Below, one piece after another: positions 5,384-12,201 of a stretch of DNA of 13,008 nucleotides. The DNA is from a bacterium. Lineage in GTDB: Bacteria; Sumerlaeota; Sumerlaeia; UBA8349. Every line of letters begins with the position of its first letter. Positions within the stretch are counted from its first letter, which is position 1. The stretch lies in contig JABMPG010000612.1 in the NCBI GenBank assembly GCA_013203855.1, positions 1 to 13,008 on the forward strand, read 5' to 3'. The position numbers and the translations under genes were made by a program. A model generated the notes under the pieces. The model had not been told where the DNA came from. It saw only the letters and a list, made by a program, of their open reading frames with translations, and did not search any database.

Positions 5384-6550
5384 ATGTCCAACCCCACCGA
5401 ACGCCCCCTCGACGGCGTCCATGCCATGGTCTCCGAAGAGAAGATGATCTCTAACGCCCGCAAACTGCGCGACGCCTATGTCCGCAAGCCCGGCGCGCCC
5501 CTCTTCCAGCGCGAGTTCGGATTCTATTGCCTCGATCGCTGGAAAGAACAAGGAATGCCCCAGGACGTGCCCCTGGCCGAACTCTTTCATTATGACGCGG
5601 CCGGCAACCACGGCCTCGGCCAGCTCGGCTGGTGCGAAGCCGCCTTTCATCCCGATTTTGAAGTGAAGGTTCTCGAGGACCGCGGCGAGTACGAACTCGT
5701 CCAGGACCATGCCGGGCGCAAGGTGCTCTACTTCAAGGGCCGCCGCAGCGGTTTTATGCCGACCTATGAGGACGAACCGGTCAAGGACTGGAAGACGTGG
5801 GAAGAGGAATGCAAATGGAGGTTAGACCCGACCACCGCCTCGCGCTACGTCGACCTAGACGCGCGCATGGAAAAGGCTCGCGAGGCCGCCGCCCAGGGAA
5901 AGATCATCGTGCAGAATCTCATCGGCGGATACATGTACCTGCGCAGCCTCATGGGTCCCGAAAAGGTCATGTATGTCTTCTACGAGCAGCCCGACCTCGT
6001 CCACGACTGCATGAAAACCTGGTTCGAACTGGCCGACGCTGTCATCGCGCGCCACCAGCAGCACGTCACGATCGACGAGATCTTCTTCGGCGAAGACATC
6101 TGCTACAACCACGGCCTCCTGATCTCCCCCGACATGATGCGCGAGTTTCTTCTGCCTTACTATCAGCAGATCATCGCCAACCTGAAATCGCGTCAGATCG
6201 ATCCGAGCCGTCACCTCTACGTCCAGATCGACACCGACGGCGACTGCCGCCCCTCTATCCCTGTCTATCGCGAGATCGGCGTGAACATCATGAGCCCCTT
6301 CGAAGTCGCCTCCGGCTGCGACGTGGTCGAGATTGGCCGACAACATCCGGACCTCGCGATCCTCGGTGGGATCGACAAACGCATCCTGGCCCGGAGTAAG
6401 GATGCCATCGACAAAGAACTCGAACGTATCCTTCCCGTCATGCGCGAGCGCGGCGGCTATATTCCCACCTGCGACCACGGCGTGCCCGAAGAGGTCTCGT
6501 ACGAAAACTACCTGCATTTCCGAAAACGCAGTCTCGAACTTGGAGGGTAA
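5384..6550 (+). CDS. Uroporphyrinogen decarboxylase (URO-D) superfamily protein, not HemE
   Basis: The 388-residue product belongs to the URO-D superfamily of TIM barrels, which includes heme-pathway HemE and corrinoid-dependent methyltransferases such as MtaA. C-terminal signatures are clear: EDICYNHGLLISP (237-249), DTDGDC (283-288), SPFEVASGCDV (304-314), GGIDKRILA (328-336) and PTCDHGVP (361-368). HemE's N-terminal RQAGRY-type motif is missing, so heme synthesis is unlikely. Cys288 and Cys363/His365 could bind zinc as in methyltransferases, but this is inferred. The substrate is unknown. The frame is open from 5288; the ATG at 5384 is preferred, though its Shine-Dalgarno is weak (AAAAGGCGG), and 5444 (GAAGAGAAG ahead) is an alternative. 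It converges with the secreted toroid gene and ends in its own hairpin. Third positions favour C. Confidence 0.85.
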   Translation: MSNPTERPLDGVHAMVSEEKMISNARKLRDAYVRKPGAPLFQREFGFYCLDRWKEQGMPQDVPLAELFHYDAAGNHGLGQLGWCEAAFHPDFEVKVLEDRGEYELVQDHAGRKVLYFKGRRSGFMPTYEDEPVKDWKTWEEECKWRLDPTTASRYVDLDARMEKAREAAAQGKIIVQNLIGGYMYLRSLMGPEKVMYVFYEQPDLVHDCMKTWFELADAVIARHQQHVTIDEIFFGEDICYNHGLLISPDMMREFLLPYYQQIIANLKSRQIDPSRHLYVQIDTDGDCRPSIPVYREIGVNIMSPFEVASGCDVVEIGRQHPDLAILGGIDKRILARSKDAIDKELERILPVMRERGGYIPTCDHGVPEEVSYENYLHFRKRSLELGG

Positions 6551-6586
6551 CCCGTTGGGATGCCTGAAAGACGGGTGCTCATGAGG

Positions 6587-6621
6587 GGTTTTCTGGCAAA
6601 TGTCAGAAAACCTGTTTGTGG
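6587..6621 (+). terminator. Probable terminator of the URO-D family gene
   Basis: GGTTTTCTG (6587-6595) and CAGAAAACC (6604-6612) form a perfect 9-bp stem with an 8-base loop, 36 bases after the stop. The following TGTTTGTGG is only modestly T-rich. The stem is A/T-rich, so on the minus strand the upstream side offers no T-run either. Confidence 0.55.
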
Positions 6622-6721
6622 CACAGTCGACCCCGGTTGAGCAGCCCTCGAAAAACGCGGATTGATTCCACTGGAAGACATGCTTGCCGGCCCGGGTTGT
6701 TTTTGGAGATCCGTTCGCGGG

Positions 6722-6835
6722 CGCACCCAGTTGCAGCAAGACCCAAGTGACCGTTTCCTCGCCTTGGGCGAATATTTCCGCAGCCTGTTTGGGAGTGAGA
6801 TTCAGCAGGTCTCTGGGGGAGAGTTCTCTGGCCAT
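6722..6835 (-). pseudogene. Possible remnant of an IS66-type transposase N-terminus
   Basis: Read on the minus strand from an ATG at 6835, the first 38 residues (LSPRDLLNLTPKQAAEIFAQ, then GEETVTWVLLQLGA) look like real protein. From memory they resemble the N-terminal segment of IS66-family transposases, which have a similar LTPEQAAEI-AQGEEAV-LL stretch. After that the frame runs on into sequence antisense to the URO-D gene, with no transposase character. There is no Shine-Dalgarno before the ATG. It is best read as a decayed fragment, and the family call is tentative. Confidence 0.4.
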
Positions 6836-6901
6836 ACGGACAAGTTACATGCCCAAAGCCAAAAATCTATGGGGCAAAGCAGGAAAACCGAAACAGTTGC
6901 G

Positions 6902-6957
6902 CCGTGTGGCCAAAAGGCCTACGGGTATTTCAGGAACCGTCCTCCCCCGCAGGGGGA
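6902..6957. repeat. Double hairpin near the end of the toroid gene
   Basis: CCGT-gt-GGCC (6902-6911), loop AAAA, and GGCC-t-ACGG (6916-6924) form one stem. TCCCCC (6943-6948) and GGGGGA (6952-6957) form a second around GCA. In reverse orientation this combination (a CCCC/GGGG hairpin, then a CCGTAGG-type hairpin) echoes the repeat at 4114-4191. It could help end transcription of the minus-strand gene. Confidence 0.5.
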
Positions 6958-7007
6958 ATGCTGCGGAGTGCGCTGAGCTCCAGCCCGCACCCCGCGTTCC
7001 ACATTCC
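6955..7007. repeat. Long imperfect palindrome just after the toroid gene stop
   Basis: GCGGAGTGCG (6963-6972) is the inverse complement of CGCACCCCGC (6986-6995) with one mismatch. Outer arms GGAATG (6955-6960) and CATTCC (7002-7007) also match, and a small CTG/CAG hairpin sits in the loop. It lies 9 bases beyond the minus-strand stop codon at 7017. No T-run follows, so termination activity is uncertain. Confidence 0.5.
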
Positions 7008-7016
7008 GCACTTCCT

Positions 7017-10000
7017 CTACTTGCCCATCTCAAACTCCACCGTCGTCACTGTCCCTGATTCGTCGGTCAGTTCCACCTTCGCCTTCAGTGCCTGATCTAC
7101 CGGCAAGGGATACACGCTGATCTCGAAGGGATAGGTCTCGTCGACGATCGTTCTCTCCTCGTCCCCCTGCTTCAGTGTGAGTTTCAGGCTCCCCTTGGCG
7201 GTCTTCGCGTTTACGAAGACGTTGAAGTTATCCTTCGCGAAAGGCGTGCGAATGCGGAAGGCATGCAGGTCGCCCCATGGGTTGGCCAGGGTCTGCTTGA
7301 AATGCCCCTCCCGCAACACCGGCACTTCGGGCATGATCTCACGCTCATCGGCTGGCATCGAAAGAGTCACTATCCCCATGGGCGGAATCTCGACGGTCGC
7401 CTCGGAGGAGGTCTTCGCCTCGGGGCTATCGTTGACATAGATCCGATAGGGCTCGTCCTTCTTGAGGCCGATAGCCTGAGCGTCCAGTTTGATCGACACG
7501 CGAAGGGGCTTCTCGCTCTGGCTCATCAGCACCGCGAAGAACCGGTCCTTGCTCCGCGCCGCAATCCAGTCCACGTCCTTCGTGCCCGGATCGACCAGCC
7601 CCCGCTTCAGCCACGGCACGGCCCCGGTTTCGCCATAGACCTCACCCGGCATCAGGCCGTAGATGCGGTTCGAGAACCAGACGAAATCCTTCTGGCGGGC
7701 GTGAGCGAAGCGGACCTTGCCCCCGGAGCGCTGATCGGCCTGCGCGAAGAGATAGTCGACCGTGAAGGCCGTGTGAGGCGGGATGTGATGATGATAGATG
7801 GTGGTGATGTCCGGCCCCTTCAAGGGATATTCCGGATCGTGGACCATGTCCGTGAAGCCGCAGAGATAGTAGCCGGGATAGTTGGCGAACCGGCCGATGA
7901 CGCCGTTGCGGGCGTAGGTCTTGTAGATGTCGCGGCCCGTGCGCTGATAGAGCCGCAACAGATGGGGCGCCCAACTCGATATGGGCACGTTGCCAAAGTA
8001 TTCGGGCGTGTAGAAATAGGTCGTCACCCCTTCGATTCCCATGCCGACGGGCGATACCTTCCAGGCCTCGACCATCTTCTCGGGCGTGTCGCCCTCCTGG
8101 CGCGGCAGGCCAAGCCGATAGTGCCGCTCGTCCGATTTCCAGTCCTCGATATAGTAGGTCCGCTCCGAGCCGCCCTTGTGGATGAGCGTGGGCTCATTCG
8201 GGTTTTTCGGAAGGGGCGGCTGGGACCACAGGGCGGAGATCGTCTGGAAAGCGCCCTCTTCGGCGCCTTTCAGGTAACGCTCGTGGCCGGTCAAGTCGTA
8301 GAGATCGGTCAGGTCCCACCAGTAGGGGTAGTAGTCCTTGTTGGCGAAGCCGCTGGTGGGCACGCGGTCCTCGACGAAAACCTCCTTTTCGAGAAACTCG
8401 TCGGCCTGGCGGACGATCTCGTCGAACAGCGCCGGGCTGGGCTGATAGCGATACTGGGCCAGCAGTTCGGACCACGCCGGAGCGGTGTTGTAGACCGTTC
8501 GGTGGCTGATCTTCCCGCCGGGAAGGATGAACTCGTCGAGCCAGGGGTTGAGCCCGCCCAGCAATTCGTGGACGCCCAGCCAGACGCTAGTGCCATAGAA
8601 ATCGGGCGCGCCGAACATGTACGGCGTGGCCACGATCTCGCCACCTTGCTTCTGACGGTGCAGCTGGCAGCTGCGTCGCGTGAGAAGGAACTCGACGGTC
8701 GGCAATGATCGTTCCATAAAGAACTTCTCATCCCGCGTGAGGAGGGCGGCCGAGATCACCATCAGAGGCGCGGCGTGTTTGCCCAGGGGAACGGGCGACT
8801 CGATGTCGAGGAAGCCCTTAAGATTTTTGTCCCAGCCGCTATGGAAATCGTCGGCCATGAGGTCAAACATGTTCAGCGCCGCATCGGTGAGCGAAACGTT
8901 GACCGGCTTGCGGTAATCGGTCACGTTCATGATATCCCCTGAAACGTATTCGAGGGCCTCCTGCCAGTGGCCGGGCCAGGAAAGAAGTTTCCAGGAGACT
9001 TCAAGCGTTTCTCCCGTCTTCTTTTTCGAATTCTCCAAGCCCAGGACCGGCGCGAAGATGGTGGGCTGCCGCTCGCCCTGAACGTTGACCACCGAGAAGC
9101 CGCAGGTCGCGTTATACGCGTTGGGCCACTCGAACGGCATCTCCGCCGGATCGCCCACGACGGCCAGGGTCACAGGGGCCGCGTCGGGCGTCGCCGGCTT
9201 GGGTTCGACGAGGGCCAGGGGGTGGGACTGGCTCGTGTTCAGCATCAGAATAGGGCTGCCGGGGACAAACCGGTACTGGTACCAGGGCGGCAGGAGCAGG
9301 AAATGGACGTCCTGGGGCGCGACGCTCTTGAAGGCGCTCATGCCGACCATGTAGCAGCCGTCCCGGTCGATCGGCATCTCGAAGGAGAAGCCGACGTCGG
9401 CCCGGCCGGCCTCGAGGGTCCACGTTCCCTTGGCCGTCTTGCCATCCTTCGATTCATAGGTCACTTCGACGGTCCCGGCGTTCACCTGGCGCGCGTCTCG
9501 CGGTACCCAGCCCGTGGCCTCGCCCGCGTAGAAGGGATTCGTCGCAGGCTTTACCTCGTAGGACTTCCCCCCGACCTCCACAGTAAAGGATTGGGGCGAC
9601 TTGCCCCAGATGGGATTAAAGGAGAAAGAGAGCTCCGTTTCGGGAGCATAGATCGAGAAGAGCGCTTCCGAACGATGGTCCGTCTCGGTCATCGCCGAGA
9701 CCCAGCGACCGTCCTGATTCACCGCGAGCGACTTCACGATCTGTTTCTTGCCCGATTTCTCCGATAGGGCGGCGAAGTCGATCCGCACCTTGTCGTTCGC
9801 CAGTTTGGCCGATATGTGAGGTCCGGGAGTCAAGGAGACTTCCGGTCGCAAGAAGGCTTCCTCCACCTCGACCGCCACCGGCTTCGGGAGGACCTTGGAT
9901 TGCTGCAATTTGCCCATGGGCGTCTTGTTCGGGTCCAGAGCCGGATCGCTGGTCAGGAGAACGCAATCGACCCGGGCGAAATGGGTGGCGATGCGCAAGG

Positions 10001-10442
10001 CGAGCATGTGTTCCCCGGCGGTGAGATCCATCGAACCGAGGCGGTCCCACGCCCAGCCGTTCACGCCATGGGTGCCGCCTTCCTTCTCGCTGAGCCGCTC
10101 ATCGACCAGCAGCCGGAACCGGCGGGTCCCGAAACCCGAGCCACCGGGGAGATCCTTCGACCGCGCCCAGAGATGCCACATGCCGCTCGCGGGCAGTTCG
10201 ACGGCAGTCATAGCGTCCTCCAGAGTGGGTGTCGTGTTTTCATTCATCTGGAAATGGCCACGAACAAACTGGCCCACGTTCACTTCGGACTCAAAAAGCC
10301 AACTCCCCGTGAACTGAAAATCCTCGGTTTCGATAAGCAGGGCCTGGGGAGTCATGGGAGCGCCCTCCTGAGCGGATGACGCGATCGGGAACAGGCTGGC
10401 GAAGACACACATCGCCAGAGTTTGAATGAGACATCTCTTCAT
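7017..10442 (-). CDS. Large secreted protein with probable alpha/alpha-toroid core, likely glycan-active
   Basis: The 1141-residue product starts with a Sec signal peptide (MKRC, hydrophobic 5-20, likely cleavage after ASSA at 24). Residues about 34-165 look like a beta-sandwich carbohydrate-binding module (LIETEDFQFTGSW, then LTAGEHMLALRIA). A beta-rich segment (200-490) is followed by a helical region (about 515-900) resembling the toroid of polysaccharide lyases and related hydrolases. That region contains YYPYWWDLTDLYDLTGHERY (704-723) and an unusual IYHHHIPPH cluster (882-890). A beta-rich C-terminus completes the protein. I cannot name a CAZy family or the catalytic residues. The ATG at 10442 has AAGGAAGG (10451-10458) eight bases ahead; the frame runs further upstream, but only through the palindrome at 10521. 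It follows the sulfatase by 113 bases on the same strand, so it probably acts on the same sulfated polysaccharide. Confidence 0.8.
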   Translation of the reverse strand: MKRCLIQTLAMCVFASLFPIASSAQEGAPMTPQALLIETEDFQFTGSWLFESEVNVGQFVRGHFQMNENTTPTLEDAMTAVELPASGMWHLWARSKDLPGGSGFGTRRFRLLVDERLSEKEGGTHGVNGWAWDRLGSMDLTAGEHMLALRIATHFARVDCVLLTSDPALDPNKTPMGKLQQSKVLPKPVAVEVEEAFLRPEVSLTPGPHISAKLANDKVRIDFAALSEKSGKKQIVKSLAVNQDGRWVSAMTETDHRSEALFSIYAPETELSFSFNPIWGKSPQSFTVEVGGKSYEVKPATNPFYAGEATGWVPRDARQVNAGTVEVTYESKDGKTAKGTWTLEAGRADVGFSFEMPIDRDGCYMVGMSAFKSVAPQDVHFLLLPPWYQYRFVPGSPILMLNTSQSHPLALVEPKPATPDAAPVTLAVVGDPAEMPFEWPNAYNATCGFSVVNVQGERQPTIFAPVLGLENSKKKTGETLEVSWKLLSWPGHWQEALEYVSGDIMNVTDYRKPVNVSLTDAALNMFDLMADDFHSGWDKNLKGFLDIESPVPLGKHAAPLMVISAALLTRDEKFFMERSLPTVEFLLTRRSCQLHRQKQGGEIVATPYMFGAPDFYGTSVWLGVHELLGGLNPWLDEFILPGGKISHRTVYNTAPAWSELLAQYRYQPSPALFDEIVRQADEFLEKEVFVEDRVPTSGFANKDYYPYWWDLTDLYDLTGHERYLKGAEEGAFQTISALWSQPPLPKNPNEPTLIHKGGSERTYYIEDWKSDERHYRLGLPRQEGDTPEKMVEAWKVSPVGMGIEGVTTYFYTPEYFGNVPISSWAPHLLRLYQRTGRDIYKTYARNGVIGRFANYPGYYLCGFTDMVHDPEYPLKGPDITTIYHHHIPPHTAFTVDYLFAQADQRSGGKVRFAHARQKDFVWFSNRIYGLMPGEVYGETGAVPWLKRGLVDPGTKDVDWIAARSKDRFFAVLMSQSEKPLRVSIKLDAQAIGLKKDEPYRIYVNDSPEAKTSSEATVEIPPMGIVTLSMPADEREIMPEVPVLREGHFKQTLANPWGDLHAFRIRTPFAKDNFNVFVNAKTAKGSLKLTLKQGDEERTIVDETYPFEISVYPLPVDQALKAKVELTDESGTVTTVEFEMGK

Positions 10443-10520
10443 AGTACAGTCCTTCCTTTCGACTACCTGAAATGTTGGGCGAGGTGACATACCTATTTTC
10501 GCCATGGAGTCTGCGAGAAC

Positions 10521-10539
10521 CATGGGCTGGAAGCCCATG
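10521..10539. repeat. Short perfect palindrome in the sulfatase-toroid spacer
   Basis: CATGGGCT (10521-10528), GGA, AGCCCATG (10532-10539) form a perfect 8-bp hairpin inside the 113-base spacer. Read on the minus strand and translated, it gives the peptide MGFQPM, which I recall as a recurrent artefact at the start of over-extended gene calls in environmental genomes. It is therefore probably a dispersed repeat. No T-run follows. Confidence 0.55.
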
Positions 10540-10555
10540 CCACCTCTGACTCGTT

Positions 10556-12073
10556 CTAACCCTTGGCTTCTTTCTTCCCCAGCACCCTCGGGTTCAACGT
10601 CGGCATCTGGGCGTTCACTTCTTTCAGCCATGCCTCCAGTTTCGCCCGAAGCTCTTCTGTTTTCTCCGGCATTTCACCGGACAGATTCTTCGTCTCCCCG
10701 ATGTCGTTCTCCAAGTCGTAGAGTTCATCCCCCACGAAAAACGTATGCACCAGCTTCCACTGCCCATCGCGCACCGCCGCCATGGGCGTGAGGTGGGGGA
10801 AATGCCCGTAGAGGGCGCGTTTTTTCAGAGGCAGCCCCTCGCGCAGCAGGGAGACCAGGCTCACCCCGTCCATGTTCTCCACTGGATACGGATCGCACCC
10901 CACCGCCTCCAGAATCGTCGGCATGAAATCCATGGTCACGACTGGCTCGTGCGAAACCGACCCCGGCTTCGTGACCCCCGGCCAGTGGATGATGGTGGGG
11001 ACGCGAATACCGCCCTCGTAGACGTCGCCCTTGTGCCCCTTGAGCGGATCGGCCGTCGTGAGCTGCCGCGGTTCGTCTTTGGCAAAACCCGAGCCCTTGG
11101 CATTCGATTCCGTGATCTCCAGCACCGGCCCGTTGTCCGAATGGAAAATCACCAGCGTGTTCCCGGCCAGTCCGAGCCGGTCCAGCGCCTCCAGCACCCG
11201 CCCCACGCTGCGATCCACCGCGTGCACCTTCGCCGCATAGTGGGCGCTCAGGGCCACGCCCAGCCGCTCCGCTTTCCCGCGATAGTATTCCACCAGGTCC
11301 GGCGGCGCCTGCCAGATGCCGTGAACATCATAGTGGGACAGATAAAGGAAGAAGGGGTTGGCCTGATTCGTTTCCATGAAACCGATGGCTTCGTCGGTGA
11401 GACGATCCGTCAGGTACTCGCCCTCGGGGGCCTCCTCCAAGCCGGGCTGCCCGCCATAGGGAGCGAAGTAACGCCCCGGCAGCGGCGGCGAGGGCCAGTG
11501 GCCTCCGCCAACGTTCACGTCGAAGCCGAACTTCTCGGGCAAGACATCGGGCCGGCCCAGGTGCCACTTGCCCATAATCCCGGTCGTGTAGCCCTTCTCC
11601 TTGAGAAACTGGGCGACCGTCTTCTCGTCCGCATCCAGCCCGCTCTTGGGCTGCGGCCAGCGAACGCGGGCCTTGTCGACGAAAGGCCCTCCCTCCAAGA
11701 ACCGCGGATCGACCGGGCCGGCCGGAAGGGGATAATCCCGCGAGATCAGCGCCTTGGTCAGCCACAGCCGTGCCGGAGCTTTGCTCGTGAGCCCTGCCGC
11801 CCGGGTCGGCGTGCAAAGCGGAGCCGCTGCGTAAGCGTCCGTGAACGTGACCCCCTGCCGGCTCAGCGCGTCGATATTCGGCGTCTCGATCAGAGGATGC
11901 CCGTTGTACGAAACATCCTTCCAGCCCAGATCGTCGATCAGGATATAAAGCACGTTCGTCTTCCGCCCCGGATTCCATGCCGCGCTCATGCGCCCGTACA
12001 TTTGGGACCCGCAACCCGCCAGCAGCGCCCCCGTGCCAATGCCCACCACGCTCAGAAAATCTCTCCGCTTCAT
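10556..12073 (-). CDS. Tat-exported, lipid-anchored sulfatase (alkaline phosphatase superfamily)
   Basis: This enzyme family hydrolyses sulfate esters using a formylglycine made from Cys or Ser. The 505-residue product opens with a twin-arginine signal (MKRRDFLSVVGIGTGALLAGC) ending in a lipobox whose Cys21 would be lipidated, so it should sit on a membrane outside the cytoplasm. The sulfatase core shows metal-binding LIDDLG (45-50), the CTPTR motif with Cys87 as formylglycine precursor, GKWHLG (168-173), LSHYDVHG (245-252), HSDNG (311-315) and KGHKGDVYEGG (345-355). The usual LTG after the motif reads LTS here. No maturase gene is in the window. The ATG at 12073 has GGGG (12079-12082) five bases ahead; the ATG at 12088 is a weaker alternative. 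It leads the two-gene unit with the toroid protein and is divergent from an AraC regulator. Confidence 0.92.
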   Translation of the reverse strand: MKRRDFLSVVGIGTGALLAGCGSQMYGRMSAAWNPGRKTNVLYILIDDLGWKDVSYNGHPLIETPNIDALSRQGVTFTDAYAAAPLCTPTRAAGLTSKAPARLWLTKALISRDYPLPAGPVDPRFLEGGPFVDKARVRWPQPKSGLDADEKTVAQFLKEKGYTTGIMGKWHLGRPDVLPEKFGFDVNVGGGHWPSPPLPGRYFAPYGGQPGLEEAPEGEYLTDRLTDEAIGFMETNQANPFFLYLSHYDVHGIWQAPPDLVEYYRGKAERLGVALSAHYAAKVHAVDRSVGRVLEALDRLGLAGNTLVIFHSDNGPVLEITESNAKGSGFAKDEPRQLTTADPLKGHKGDVYEGGIRVPTIIHWPGVTKPGSVSHEPVVTMDFMPTILEAVGCDPYPVENMDGVSLVSLLREGLPLKKRALYGHFPHLTPMAAVRDGQWKLVHTFFVGDELYDLENDIGETKNLSGEMPEKTEELRAKLEAWLKEVNAQMPTLNPRVLGKKEAKG

Positions 12074-12201
12074 GTTGACCCCTTTCATGGTCCAAAGATC
12101 TTGCGCCGAGGCGCCATTACGGGGAAAATGAAAACACGCGAATAAACCGCGACACCCGAACCTATCATCCGACATCGCACACAAAACTCAAGGAGAACAT
12201 C
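12074..12201. promoter_or_regulatory. Divergent promoter/operator region, sulfatase and araC-type gene
   Basis: This 128-base region must drive both divergent genes. A + strand TATCAT (12163-12168) could be the -10 of the regulator, with a poor -35, as is common where an activator assists. The same bases on the minus strand (ATGATA) lie 17 bases from a TTGAGT, which would place overlapping divergent promoters. Dyads GCGCC-GA-GGCGC (12103-12114) and CGCG-N7-CGCG (12137-12151) are candidate operator or leader-hairpin sites. All are weak predictions. Confidence 0.3.

Larger units (their letters stand above)
6551..7016. other. Convergent spacer with terminator, transposase remnant and palindromes
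   Basis: This 466-base spacer lies between the ends of the URO-D gene (+) and the toroid gene (-). It holds a hairpin terminator (6587-6612), a minus-strand stretch resembling the N-terminus of an IS66-type transposase (6722-6835), and two adjoining palindromes (6902-6957, 6955-7007). I see no intact gene. Open + strand frames here lack Shine-Dalgarno sequences. Confidence 0.6.

Noticed and set aside
5384..6550. Assignment of the URO-D family gene as hemE
   Set aside because: The HemE N-terminal motif is missing, and the Cys/His-containing C-terminal motifs fit the paralogous group.
7263..8708. Long + strand open frame opposite the toroid gene (about 481 codons)
   Set aside because: It is antisense to a coherent secreted protein with signal peptide and Shine-Dalgarno; its own sequence is low-complexity in character and has no Shine-Dalgarno.
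10745..12145. Long + strand open frame opposite the sulfatase (about 466 codons)
   Set aside because: The minus strand carries every sulfatase motif in order, so this frame is a compositional shadow.
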